In this document: positions 1 through 12,151 of the stretch, in pieces
Layout: each line of letters begins with the position of its first letter
Numbering within the stretch: the stretch's first letter is position 1
Source: Microcebus murinus
Lineage: Eukaryota; Chordata; Mammalia; Primates; Cheirogaleidae
DNA length: 64,000 bases
Direction of reading: 5' to 3'
Assembly (NCBI RefSeq): GCF_040939455.1
Contig: NC_134106.1
Coordinates: forward strand, 80,855,001 to 80,919,000
Program-made: the position numbers and the translations under genes
Notes under the pieces: model-generated
Told to the model about the DNA's origin: nothing
Databases searched by the model: none
What the model saw: the letters and a program-made list of their open reading frames with translations, nothing else

Positions 1-394
1 CTTCCCTCACATGCTCCCCATCCTGCAATTGTCCTGGGCAGCTGAGGCTCCAGTTACTTCAATTCTTGGGTTTCTGACAGGATGTATCAGGATGCATTAG
101 GGAAACAAAAGCGTGCCCAGCCTGCAAGGGATGCCAGCAGGGTCGGTGTGCACTGGAAGAAGGAAGCAATCATCATTTACCTCTCCGTGGAGGACGGTCC
201 ATTAAATCCTCCAATCTGGAGGGTCCAGTCACAGGCCAAGTGAAACGGGAAGAACAGATTTCAGCCTCCAGGGCTGTTGGCCGGACCCAGAGCCCCCCCT
301 CCTTGGAGTCATAGGTGTGATCCTGCCAGGCACCTTATGACCTTGACCATTCTTGCATTTCTGTGAGTGTGAATTCTCATTTGCAAAGTGAGCC
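1..394. other. 5' flank of IL1R1, unique-looking sequence
   Basis: I recognise no gene, RNA or repeat here. Short open frames lack coding character and run into the adjacent repeat. It lies upstream of the IL1R1 CpG island. Confidence 0.4.
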
Positions 395-465
395 GGTGGG
401 AGCAAGGGGAGGGGGGCCAAGGGCATTATTTGAAACCTTAAAATTTGTACCCCCATAATATGCTG

Positions 466-522
<57 letters not shown>

Positions 523-530
523 TAAAAGAA
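395..530 (+). mobile_element. 5'-truncated lemur-type L1 3' tail with (AG)n
   Basis: A G-rich stretch is followed by the L1 3' terminus (GAAACCTTAAAATTTGTACC, then the CATAATATGCTGAAAT end) and an (AG)n run at 471-519 in place of a pure poly(A). The same terminus occurs at 28940-28980 and, inverted, at 4490, 19555 and 39415, which identifies it as a strepsirrhine L1 3' end. The left boundary is approximate. Confidence 0.75.
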
Positions 531-649
531 AGAGTACTGTACTCCAGGTCTGTCCCGAAGTGAAGTGGGCTATCAAGATTGTATGGCAAGTAAACTGATT
601 TTTCATCCAGGTGCATAGCAATATCAATAAAACCAAAACAATAACGATT

Positions 650-830
650 ATGTAGTATCAGCTCTGTGCCTGGCGCTAATTTTATATGTCTTAGCTCATT
701 TAATGTCCTCAACCACTCCATGAGGTAGGCGCTGTTATGATCCATTTCACAGAAGAGGAACTGGAGGTACGAAGAAGTTAGAGACTCGTCCAAGTTCACA
801 AAGCCAGCCGCAGCTCGAGGCCGCTCCGGG
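650..830 (+). repeat. MIR SINE
   Basis: It matches the MIR core as I know it: 'ctcatttaatgtcctcaacc', 'tgaggtaggcgctgttatga', then 'cagaagaggaactggagg' and a degraded 'cacaaagccagc'. The copy is old and diverged, so the edges are approximate. Confidence 0.65.
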
Positions 831-949
831 CTCTAAGGAGTTGGCACTTGCTTCACCATCTGATGTCTTGCGGGTCGCCAGCTCAATTCGCTGGTCGCCC
901 CCCAGCTCAATGGGGTGGTAGAGGCTGGTCGCGATGGCTAGGTGAGTTG

Positions 950-1545
950 TCCCAGCTAACTTTCGCGGGACCACCGTCGCCGCCCCTCAAGGAGCCGGGC
1001 TGCGTTACCGAGCGCGCGGCAGCCCTGGAACTGGCGGGACCCCTGGCGGGGGCGCCGGGCCGCGGGGATGCCCAGGCCTGAGCGGCGTCCGGAGGGGCGG
1101 TCCAGCCTCTCCTGCGCCTCCGGGCGGGGCGTGGGGGACAGCCGGTCGGCTCGCTGGTCCCCGGGGTCTGCCGCCGCCCGCGGCCTCGCCCGGCCGAGCC
1201 GCCTCCGCCCGCTCCCCGCCCCCGCGGTGGCTGGGCCGGAGCGGGAGCCGCGCCCCGCAGTTCCGGGCCGCGAGGGCGGGCGCAGCTCGTGCCCGGCGCC
1301 CGGAGCCCACTCGGAGCGCGCGGCGCCGGCCAGAGGAGCCGGAGCGGGGCCGGGCAGGGCAGCGGGGGCGCCGGCCTGCCCCGCGCGCCCCCAGGGAGCG
1401 GCGGGAATGTGACCGGCGTGCGCCCGAGCCCCGGAGCTTTCCTCGTTGGGCTCCTAGGGCTCCCGCCACGCCGGGCTGAGCCGGGTTGCGCCCCGGGCTG
1501 TGATCCTCTCACCTCCGCCCCCCCCCCACGGGGGCTCCTCCAGGT
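950..1545 (+). promoter_or_regulatory. IL1R1: CpG island, probable IL1R1 promoter and first exon
   Basis: About 600 bp is very GC-rich and full of CpG, unlike the surrounding intronic sequence. GC boxes (GGGCGGGGC near 1122, GGGGCGG near 1094) are present and no TATA box is obvious. It lies about 10.6 kb upstream of a recognisable non-coding IL1R1 exon, so it is the natural promoter candidate. Human IL1R1 is known to use several alternative promoters and untranslated first exons. Possible first-exon donors are CTCCAG|GTAGGA (after 1543) and GCGCG|GTAAGC (after 1636). The transcription start and exon boundaries cannot be fixed from sequence alone. Long open frames here (for example 907-1833 on the minus strand) are a by-product of high GC. 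Confidence 0.65.
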
Positions 1546-2029
1546 AGGAGAAAGCTGGGGCCTCCCCGGAATGGGTTGGCGGGAGGGCGGGCTGTGGCTT
1601 TGACACTTTCGTGGGCTCCCTGCTCTGCGGTGCGCGGTAAGCGTCTTTCCTAAAGTGCACTTGGTTGTCAGAGTTCGTTGTGCAACAAGGTGATGGCGCT
1701 TACGCCTGCGTGTGTGTTTCTTGTGTGAAGCAGGAGTGGAGGTTGTTCGCATCTTTGGGGGGAGCTTGCCGACCATTCTGGAGCGTGGTTGCAGGTAGAC
1801 GTGTGTCTCCCGGTGTGAATTGCTTCCAGGCATTTTAATCCAGCCAAGTTCAGCTGTTCAGGAGTGTCCGTTTTAGGGGTTTAGGCTCAGAGGAGTCAGT
1901 CTGCTAACGAGGTATGACGGATGAGGCTCTAACCGCGCTGGGAAGGGTACCTTGTTGCCCCTTCGGATACAGGAGGAAGCTGGGCAGTGTAGCTACAGGG
2001 AATAGACACCAAGAAGACACTATTTACAA

Positions 2030-2200
2030 CAAGCAAGCCCAGCACCTACGGTTTACAAGGTCCTTAACACCCACTGCTCTTTTATCCTCCCAGCAGTTTT
2101 GTGAGGAAGGTGCTGTCATCATGCTTGTTTTACAGCGGAGGAAGCACAGGCGTAGACAGGTAGGGGAGTAGCTTGTTGGACGACTGGCACCCAGGAGAGT
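2030..2200 (+). repeat. MIR-like SINE fragment
   Basis: The order 'ggtccttaacacccactg', 'ttatcctcccagcagttttg', 'gaggaaggtgctgtcatcat', 'ttttacagcggaggaagcac' follows the MIR core. Diverged; edges are approximate. Confidence 0.55.
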
Positions 2201-3054
2201 TTAGACCTCTGGATTCAAATCCCTGCGTCTTTTACTTTTCCTAGTGATGGCTCCCAACAGTCCCTGGCTACCAGGGCTTTGTGCCTGCGGGGAGGGAGGC
2301 TCAGGAGAGTGTGCAGATGTGATTCTGGAATGTTCCTCCACAGTGTTTCCTGGGGGCTGGGGCACTCATCAGATGGGCACATTCCATGGTTTTAGCTCCA
2401 CATCCCAGGAACCGAGGCAAGGGATACCGTGAACTTGGACCACTGATGACAGGGAGAAAAGCTGAGCCAAGGTCCCTTCACCACTGCAGTGTGATGCCTG
2501 GGTCACTGTGATTCAGTGCCGAGTTTCTGGAAGGTGAACAGATGAAATGGAACTCTGCAACTCTAGATGGGCCAAGGAAAGCCAGCAGTGGTGCTGGGGA
2601 CATTCTCTGCCCCTTTCCCCACCCAATTTATTAACACTAGCAGCTACTGACATTGTCTCCCTTCTAATTTGTTACTTAAGATCCTATTTGATATTTTATT
2701 TAGTATTCTGTATTCACGCCCTACATTAACTTTTGTGCTAGACACAAAGGGTGTGTGGAGCCTTGATTTATTTTCTGTCCTTTCTGGCCAGCTGCCACTC
2801 TGCTGCCTGCGGAGCATTGCCTGTGCCCGTTCGCCCTCCTGTGGCCTCCATGCCATCCCAGAAAGGACGTTTGATGTGAATTCTCACTTGTCCTTGGCAG
2901 AGCAAGGTTTGATCTTGGCTAAGCACCCCATTTCCAAGAGGCTCTCCTATTCCCTCTGTGTCATAATGTGGCATCAAGATTTTCCGTATGGTTCCACAAC
3001 ATGCAACAGCTTTTGAGTAAATTCTCCACTACTGGAGAAATGCTACTTAATATT

Positions 3055-3170
3055 AGATTCATGTATTTATTAAGCAAATGCTTACTTGATGTCTACTATG
3101 TGCCAGGGACTGTGGTGAGTGCTGGGTTACAGCAGTGAATAATACAAATGAAAACCTCTGTCTTCTCGCT
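3055..3170 (-). repeat. L2 LINE 3' fragment, antisense
   Basis: 'tatttattaagcaaatgctt' followed by 'ctactatgtgccagggactg' and 'gggttacagcagtgaataat' is the reverse complement of the L2 3' end. Old copy with approximate limits. Confidence 0.55.
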
Positions 3171-3476
3171 GAGGCGTGTGACAGGACATTGGCAGTCTCT
3201 CTTCATAAGGAAGGTCTTTGAAATCTGCCCCGTTGAGCAGGATGTGGGCATACTGGCTGCCCGGAGGACACCACTCGGTGTCTCAGGGAAGAGGAGGAGG
3301 AGATGATGGGCAGAGATGAAGATCTGTTGTTCCTTGGAGAATAGCAGGGCTGCTGAGATACGGAAACCTGTGGCTGGGACGCAAGATGGGTGTCCACCTG
3401 CAAACAGAAACATAATGGAAAGAGCTTCTCATTAATCAAAAGGGCAAAGCTAGTCAATTGTGGTGAAACTACGATG

Positions 3477-3499
3477 GTGTGTGTGTGTGTGTGTGTGTG
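3477..3499. repeat. (GT)n microsatellite
   Basis: About eleven uninterrupted GT units in intron 1. Confidence 0.9.
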
Positions 3500-4462
3500 G
3501 GAGGAGGTACAGAGATCTGCATATTCTTGTGCTGCACGATGGATCCCCCATGAACTTACCACTTTAAAGGAGAGACGTTGTCAGGGGCACCTCTGACTCA
3601 CTGGCTGTAGCCCAGGCCCTCAGTGGTACCCATCTGTTGCTGTGAGTGGGTGCGTGGTTTGTGTTTCCCTCTCCTCGAGGTTGTTAGGTGGGCTGGAGGC
3701 ACAGGACGAGGATCTGCACTGCCAGCAGCTTTTGTCTCCTCTGGTTGTCTGCTGTGGCCCCGGGAAACGCAGCTGCAGCCTCCTGGCCACGCCTAGCACA
3801 GGGGGCGTGTAGAGGGGCCTCAGCACCGAGCCGTCCTACCAAGTGTTAAAAAGGACTGGAGCTCCCCAAGGCTCTAGTCACCTGCGTGTCTTTGGATTCT
3901 GTGCTGTCTCCTCTTCATGTGTGTGGCAGAGTGGTGGAGAGAGCTACTTGTGACTTACCAAGAGGACTCACGGCAGGAGAGGAGAGAGGTGCCATAAATT
4001 AAAGGTGAGATGAAAGAAAAACAAGAGTGGAGATGAAGTGGAGCTTGAAATGAGGCTAGATATGTGTAAAATGTAACCTCGATGGCCTAAATGCTTGTGA
4101 AGTTGCCCAAGTGGGCTGCAGATGCCTCTGGTAAACCCAGCGTCCCAGCCCGGCCAGCACCTTAGCATTGCCCGGGCACTCTGATGACTGCTGGGACTGG
4201 ATGCAGAGCAAACAAACTAGCATCTCTGGGGGGGGGGTGCCAGGCTCTGGTATTTTTAAAGCCCCCCAGGTGGTTCTAATGTGTAGGCAAGATTGACAAC
4301 ACAAATATGCTTGCTTGCAGGCACTGGGAAAGAGGAAAGCAGACAGGGCTTCAGTGTCTTTAAGATGAAAGCAAAGTGCTCAGGAGAAAAAGCACTCTTG
4401 GGACAAAGAGAAGTGGGAACTTTCTCCTGAAGGTCCCCATAAAAAGGTGGGAAGAACAAGTT

Positions 4463-5023
4463 TTAGGATGTCTTTTTTTTAATTTCAGCATATTATGGGG
4501 GTACAAATGTTAAGGTTACATATATTGCCCTTGCCCACCCGCCTGACACCCGGTAAATGTTATTCCTATATGTCCACTTAAGTGTTGATCTGTTAATACC
4601 AATTTGCTGGTGAGTACATGTGATGCTTGTTTTTCCATTCTTGAGATATATCACTTAGTAGAATGGGTTCCAGCTCTATCCAGGAATATGCAAGAGGTGC
4701 TGTATCATCATTGTTTCTTGAAGCTGAATAGTACTCCATGATATACATATACAACATTTTATTAATCCACTCATGTATTGATGGGCACCTGGGTTGTTTC
4801 CACACCTTTGTGATTGTGAACTGTGCTGCTTAAACATTGGAAGGCAAGCATCCCATTTGTACAGTGTCATTTGATCTTTGGGGTAGATGCCCAGTAGTGG
4901 AATTGCTGGATCAAATGACAGATCTACTCGTATCGCTTTAAGGTATCTCCATATTGTTTTCCACAGAGGCTGAACCAGTTTGCAGTCCACCGGCAGTGTA
5001 GGAGTGTTATTAGGATGTCTTTT
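4463..5023 (-). mobile_element. 5'-truncated L1 (3' end) with 14-bp target duplication
   Basis: The inserted body is 4477-5009. In antisense it begins with the lemur-type L1 3' end (CATATTATGGGGGTACAAAT) and runs into the C-terminal part of ORF2, with fragments similar to the C-terminus of the large L1 at 39620-40555. It is flanked by a perfect 14-bp direct repeat, TTAGGATGTCTTTT, at 4463-4476 and 5010-5023. The T-rich left edge is the inverted poly(A). This is a textbook target-primed insertion, truncated at its 5' end and not functional. Confidence 0.9.
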
Positions 5024-6069
5024 GTAATGGCCTGAACTGTAAATGCAATTTGGAAACCATCATTCATTGGAGTGCTGACAGGAGGGGTCTAGCCATGCTG
5101 GTCTGCACATCTGGCTTCCCCAACCTGAGATCTTACGGACCCCTGAAAATACAGCCAATGACTCCTGACCAAAAGTTAAATGAAAAGTTAGATACCGTCA
5201 CTTTCCATTTCATCAAAACCCAGTGCCCTCATCTTTACGCAAATATTTCAAACAGTCCCTTTATAATTCTGAAATGATGTAACAAAACTTACCTAGAGCA
5301 TTTTAAAATATCAATATAGTACTTGTGAAGAAGAAATAAAAGCAATTTGTATTAACATGGTGTATTTCAGTATGTAGATGCTTGGGCTGAGCTGAACTAG
5401 GACCTGGTGAGATCACTCAGTACTTTCTATAGACTGACTGCAGGGTAGCTGTGGTGGGACAGCTCCAGGTGCAGCCTGGAACAGGTGAGTCTTGGTGGTC
5501 ATCCAAATATCACTGAAGGACGAGCAACTCTTGCTCAAGGTCTAAATGGTAGTCAAAGGCCTTTCTTTTCTTAATTTTCACAGCAGTTGCATTCCTGAAA
5601 AATTCAACGTGTGTAAAAATCATGCCAACAATATGTATTTTACATAAATGTGGAATGGAGTTGGGGGCTGGGCTCTCAATAATAGAAACATATTTCCATT
5701 GGCATGAATCTCTGCAGGTCATGTGGGGTGAGGGATGAGGGATGAGTCTTTACTAAGTGGAATTTCCTGGTATTGTCCCAGATGTCTGGCATCCACGCCT
5801 CCAAGACTAAATGTGTGAGGATCAGCCAAAGTGTCTCCTTCCCCGTGATTTCCGAAATGCTCCCTCAGGGGTCATGCCCGCTACCCGGTTGAGAACCACT
5901 GCTTTCCCTGCATTGCTGGGTAGTGCCTGATCACAGCACTAATGCTGGCTTGGGCTCTGAACGAGGGTGCTGGGAAGGTCTAAGCCAGCCACCCGGAACC
6001 CACTGGCGTTACGTGTTAAAGGATCATAAAGGTCGAGAGAGAAATCAGAATGGTGGGTGCTATGTGTTT

Positions 6070-6240
6070 GGGGGCTGACTACTAAAAGCCCCAAGGAAGC
6101 TTTGGGGGGTGACAGCAATGGTCTGTATCCTGATGGAGTATTCCTGGTGCATACAGTTGTCACAGTTTATGGAACTGTGTATACTTAAGGCTTCTGTATT
6201 TCACTATGTGCACATTTTACTTCAATAAAAAAAAAATTAT
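6070..6240 (+). mobile_element. Old L1M-type 3' end
   Basis: 'ggaactgtgtatacttaagg', 'gtgcacattttacttcaata' and then an A-run is the usual terminus of old mammalian L1 (L1M-type) copies in sense orientation. Diverged and 5'-truncated, with an approximate left edge. Confidence 0.5.
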
Positions 6241-8729
6241 AGAAGTGAAAACCATGTAAAATTTCTTGTGTGGATTGCCTGGTCCTCTGAAACTCCATCT
6301 ATTGATCCCAGCTTGAGAGAGAGAGCTGCTGCTCTTGCCCGATTGGGAGGCAGGGCTTGGGGACGGCCTCTCAGAGGCATGGTCTTCCAGCCTAGAGGAG
6401 AGGCTGGACAGGGCAAGGCAGGGCCTTTAGGAAGGGGACGAAGGATAGGAGACGAGGTCCATCCCGCCTCTGGGTTCTGGTCCTGTGGTCCAGGAGCCCC
6501 AGGAGGTTTGCAGGGGTGAAGTGGAAAAGTCAAACTCCAACCTAGCCGTCAACAGGCTCGGGTCTGGCCCATTCCCGTTTGTAGCATCTTGTGACAGTAA
6601 TTACGTCTTTCTGTGTCTCATTCCCCCCCCAGCCCTTAAAACCCACGTGCCTTAGCGGTAACCACCAATGTCATGGCTTTGCCCGCCTTGTAATAGCCGA
6701 ATAATTTAGATTTCATGGCAACACTTGAAACCTCTTTGGAAATTTTTACTTTATCTTTGTATCCTTGTGCATCCTTGATGATAAAAGTAAAACTTCCCTT
6801 GTCCCATTTGCGTGGGTCAATAAGCCATCAATCTACCGTGAGCGAGGCTTTTTGGACTCATGTTTTTGGTGTTCCCTGGGCTTTCTGAGATGATGAGTGA
6901 GTTTCTGTTTTCCTGCCGTGGGAGTGGTTTTGTTTGCTCATGGTTTTGTAAAGCCGTTTCTCTGGAGGAAAATCAGTGGTGACCGTACTTGAAGGCACAG
7001 TTGGGTTTTTAGGATGTCTGTGTAACAGAGTGTGGGTGACTGATTTCTCTACAGAATGGAAACAGTTGTGTCACATACGGAGCACACTGTAGTGGTCCCC
7101 TGACTCCTCTGTGGCTGTTTCCACATCCTCTCTTTCCTGTCTTGAGTGTGGACCATCCTGCGTGGACCCTGAGGTAATTAGGGTTAGGTGGCTTCGTCTG
7201 TCTTGCCCTCTGGGGGTGAGTCTGTGGGACCCTGTTGCCTCTATGTCTCATGACTGGCACTGTATAGAAATGACTATGGCTGCCTGGGACTTTAAGACAA
7301 ATGCTTTGAAAAGGTGCTTCTATGATGCCTTGTGTTTTATCCTGGAAAGATCTTGGTGATTTTTCTTTCTACTTCAGAATATAGTCATGCTGCTCTAATA
7401 TAAAAATAAGAACTCCCCCCAGAAAATCTCCCCCCAGGGAGATAGACTCTGGGCTCCCTGACTAAGTACTTTCTCTTTGGGAATTTGTGGATTCTAATTT
7501 AAGAAGCAAGCATTTGTGTAATCAAAGAATTCTAAAGTATTTTCCACAAGCATGTAGTTCCATAGCTTTATAAATAAGTTCCTTTTTGCTTTCCTTTCAC
7601 ATTGATATTTTTGTTCTTAACAAGATTGGGGATTATTTAATACCTGTTTGAATCCTTATAACAAAGGGGTAATGGGAGAACATCATAATTATGGGCTTAG
7701 TTTTGGTACCATAACCCACTCCTCATACACGTTTCTGCTGATTTTCAATAGAACACGTAGGTTGTGCTGTTTCATGAGCTGAAGAACCTACATCAGCCCT
7801 TGCTTTTCCCAGGGTCTCATCCTCAGTTACTTCTCGGTTATGGCCAAAGTAGTTGGAGCCTAATTCTCTGACTAATTTCTCCATCACAGAAGATGGATAT
7901 ATATGCACATATTGATTAATGATTGGGAAGAGAAATTGTGTTGAATATTATATTAAATGATGCCATATTTATGAGGCACTCCATGGGAAAGTGGAAGAGT
8001 GTATTGATATGACATGGAAATGTACAAAGTATTGTTAGGATTTTCTTATAAATTTCATATTTAGCTACTTAAGGCCCCTGGAAGAAGGAGACATTACCTA
8101 CTGCTGTCTACTCTCTCTTTCTGGCTGGCCCAGTGCATTGAAGGGCTCTGCTCTGCAGCTTGGCCAGCCACACCCCTTGGCATGGCAAGGGTGTGTAAGG
8201 ATGTGCATTCATGGAACCTGTGCCTACCATGCCTCAGGTACCTGAGACCCCTGGAATTCCCTCCCCAAACACCTTGTGTCTTCCCTGGGTCATCCCCGTG
8301 GGCTCCACCGGTAGTGTGCCTACCTGCTTTGTGGACTGGCCAGGGCTGTATGGAGGGGTGTGGACTCGGATGCACGGACTGGGGTGTCTACCTGTGCACA
8401 CGCTCTGGTCCCCTCCCAATATGGGATGGAGCGGGGGCAGAGAGGGCTGGAGAGAGAGGCTTGGAGGTGAACAAAGCTAGATACAGCACAAGCCACGTGG
8501 TGGGACTGCTCCGCGAAGGTCCCAGTGCAGGGACAGAGCTACCTGTGCCTGGACGGACACTGAGCACCAGGTGCTTGGAAGAGCTTCCTTCCTCCAGGAC
8601 AGGCACCTCTACCACCACTGTCCCCAGAAATGGACCCACAAGATGTTCTGACATTGTCTGGGGTGCATCTTCTGCGTGCCACCTTGCCTGCGCCTGGCCT
8701 CTGTCGTGGAAGGCAGCAATCACAATGTT

Positions 8730-8784
8730 GGGGAATTCCTCAGGAGTAAGAAAGGAATTCCTCAAAGTGGTAGGAAATTCCTCA
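8730..8784. promoter_or_regulatory. Triplicated kappa-B-like motif
   Basis: Three related units of about 20-25 bp each carry a near-palindromic kappa-B-like core followed by TCA: GGGGAATTCC (8730-8739), GGAATTCC (8754-8761) and GGAAATTCC (8773-8781). The first fits the NF-kappa-B consensus GGGRNWYYCC. Occupancy is unknown. It lies in IL1R1 intron 1, so a role in the gene's regulation is only a hypothesis. Confidence 0.35.
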
Positions 8785-9158
8785 AGAATAAGAGTGTGTT
8801 TAGTAGATGTAATGTGTCTACAAAGCAGAAACAAATGCTTCCTTCCCCTGCACTGGACTTCAGGCATTGAGGAAGGCACCTTGGGTTCTGGTGACAGCTC
8901 CTCTGTCCCCAACTGTCACTTCTTCTCCTGTGCTCGCCCTGGGTATGGAATTTCCTGAAGGACAGGAAGGTGCCACTGGATGAAGTCAGTCCTTCCTGGA
9001 AGAGGGGCTTTTGTTGGGGCCAATATGCTGCTCATTATTAATCCTTATTCTTAATTACTGCTTTTGTAATTTAGTTCATGTTGAAGTTTCTCATTCAAGG
9101 TCTGTTAGAAAATTGCTTTTATGCCTTAAATAAGCATTTTCATTTTATCTTTAATAAA

Positions 9159-9534
<376 letters not shown>

Positions 9535-11030
9535 TATGTGTGTTCTATGCACCACCACTGTAGTCATGTTTGTGATATGCTGATGTTTCCAAATATGTCG
9601 TAGTCACCAAACACCAGTGAGATTGTCCTGGGGAAGATCTCACAGTAGCCAGTGTTTTCATGTGACTGTCATATAAAGTCGTGGTGTGCTGCAGTGGGTG
9701 GACAGGGCTGCTGGGGGTGGGGTTGGGCTGCCAAGGCCTCTGGTCAACCTAGGCTCCAGCTTACTTCTGGGCATGGATGTCACTATCTCGGTGCACTGCC
9801 AGACTGCAGCTGGACACTGCTGTGCAGAGGGTGTTAGCTGGTCTGGAATGCCAGACGTCATACAGGCACCACTGCACCCAGGGCAGAACGGGGGTGGGGG
9901 TGGGGATAGTGTGTTATGGCTTATTAATTGATTGGGTGAGTCAATCTCTTTCCCTTCCTCAATCATTTTATTTGATGTGGAAAATTCAATCTGAAAAATA
10001 ACATAATGGAATAAATCTGTGACTTTTTATTGTTGCTGGCATTTTTTTAAAGGTTTGAGTTTTGCTATCTATAAACCATTTTTTAAAAATCACAAGGGAC
10101 ATGGGCAAGTGGGTTCTGAACACACAGTGAGTATGCATCTGGCACTATAGTGCTCACACTCCAGTCCTGTTCCCAGCTCTCTCTTCTCAGGGCTGTCCCC
10201 ACCACGGCTCATCTGGGTGGGAGCTCTTTGTCTAACTCCTTGGGTAGCATTTCTCCTGTACGATTCCCGGCCACCTCCAACCACAGTGACGGTCCCCCTT
10301 GCATTCCTATTCTCGGACCCACACTCTCTCCTTGTCCCCTTTTGATTCCAGGATGGTTTTGGTCCCCATGTGTCTAAGGCAAAGATGGTGAGTAGGTGTG
10401 TAGATTCCTCCCTTCCTTCTCTCCCTCCTCCTTCCTTCCCCAAGTACTGACTGAGTCCTTGCTACATGCAGGATGTGTAGGTTGGGCCCTCCTCACAGGG
10501 GTATGGGAGATGGGGGGCAGCCCGAGAAGGGAAGGCGACAACCAGGGGAGCCGCCCCCCGCTGCTGGAGCCAGCAGTCTCAGCACCCTAGCGTGCTGCAC
10601 CAGGGTCAGCCTACGTGAGGAATGACACCTGGCTTTGGAGGAGGGTGTCTTCTTGCCCTAGGAGAAATGATCAGAATCAGCTCAGAATTGGTCAGAAATC
10701 CCAGAAGCCTTCAGGCGTGAATGGGAAGAATGGAATTACAGCCCTGGGAAGCACACAGGGGTGTCCAGAGGCAGAGTGGCAGGTGCTAACAGAGGGGCGG
10801 GGAGGGGAGCCTGAGGGACACAGGGCAAGCTGGGCAGGGAAGGCTGGCAGGGGGCGGCTCTGACTCTCGGCTAGGGTTCATGCAGGAGGGGGTTGGGGGC
10901 CGGTCAGGTGCTGCAGAGATGTCTGGTGAGATGGAGACTGAGGGTCCCTGGCATGGGGAAACTAGGAGGCTTGGGCAGAGCATCTCAGGGAGGGATGGAT
11001 GGAAAGTGGAGACAGTGAGTACACAAGTTC

Positions 11031-11111
11031 TTAACCCTTTGCACTCGGATGTCGAGTGTGGATAATGTCAAGTGGATAATGAGAAAACAGCAAGCGAGTG
11101 CAAAGGATTAA
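11031..11111. mobile_element. piggyBac-like MITE flanked by TTAA
   Basis: A 73-bp element (11035-11107) starts CCCTTTGCACTCG and ends CGAGTGCAAAGGA, giving terminal inverted repeats matching at 12 of 13 positions. TTAA flanks both sides (11031-11034, 11108-11111), the insertion signature of piggyBac transposases. The left end holds a subterminal palindrome (CACTCG, five bases, CGAGTG). It has no coding capacity. Non-autonomous piggyBac families are known from the mouse lemur genome; assignment to one of them is inference. Confidence 0.75.
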
Positions 11112-12151
11112 AGGGAGATTCTGGGGCAAAAAGGAAGAGGGAAAGTGAAGTAGTCAGAGGGGTGTGGGCAGTCACTTTCTCTGCAAGAGCCTGGCTGGGC
11201 CTTCCAAGTAAATCCATCTCTCCTGCTGGTCCTTCGTCCCCTCCCCCATTTCATCAATGTCCCTGTGACTGTGACGTTCTCTACATAGCCCCTGTCAGCT
11301 GCAGTTGTTTCTCGGGCACACTCATGGGGCTTGGGGACATTGTCCCGGGACTAGGAACGGGAGGTGTGGGGGGCTTCTCTTGATTTGTGTTGACGAGCCC
11401 CCGTGCCTCTGGTACCTAAAAGTTACACTGGGCACTGTCTTGTAAGTTTAAAGTGAATAACAGGTTGGGATTTAGTACATGTAGTCTAAGCAAAATGCTA
11501 CGTGTTGGATTAGTCAGGCTGCTTTATCGATGGGCATTCAAAGGCCTTACGCTGGGGCCTTGCACGCTTTCAAAGGCCCAAGGAAATCATTCTGGCATGA
11601 AAAAAAAATTAGACTCCAAAGTGCTAAAAGAAAACTGAGTGAATGGTGAACTGTCTATAGGACATAACAATACAGCTCTCACAACTCAGCTCTTTTGAAG
11701 TTATTTTAAATTATGTAATACAGGGTGCAGGTGTATCGTAAATGCCTTGTACAGGAAGAGTAAGGATGCGTGTTCTTAGACTGGGATTGCCTATTTTTTC
11801 TGGCATTGGTGTGTTTCTCTCTGGCAGGGCCCACGCTGTATTTCCACATGCACCCCCAGAGGTGGTTTGATTCATTTCTGCATGCCCATGTCCAGCAAAG
11901 TTCCAGGTACATGTGTTGAATGAAAAATAGCTTGAGGTTGCCAAGCTGTTTGTATTCCTCACCCCTGGGACTGGATTTCCTGAGAATGTCCTGTCCCAAA
12001 GGGCTCTGGAACATAGACTTTTGAAACACTGGACTCATTTTCTTGAGCACTTATTAATAAAAAGCTTTCTGATGCTTCCTGAGATGCTCGCAGGGGTCAG
12101 TGACTTCATGCCTCTTCCTCCAGCTTCACCGGTGTGCTCTTCCTTCCCCAG

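Noticed and set aside
229..799. Two frames through the (AG)n repeat
   Set aside because: They are mostly poly Ser-Leu translation of the (AG)n tract and L1 tail.
907..1833. 308-codon minus-strand open frame across the CpG island
   Set aside because: It is Arg/Pro/Gly/Ala-rich low-complexity translation of GC-rich DNA; overlapping frames on both strands are equally open. No domain seen.
8182..8958. 258-codon plus-strand open frame in IL1R1 intron 1
   Set aside because: No recognisable motif, no splice or polyadenylation context, and an overlapping antisense frame of 174 codons; best explained by chance in GC-richer intron.
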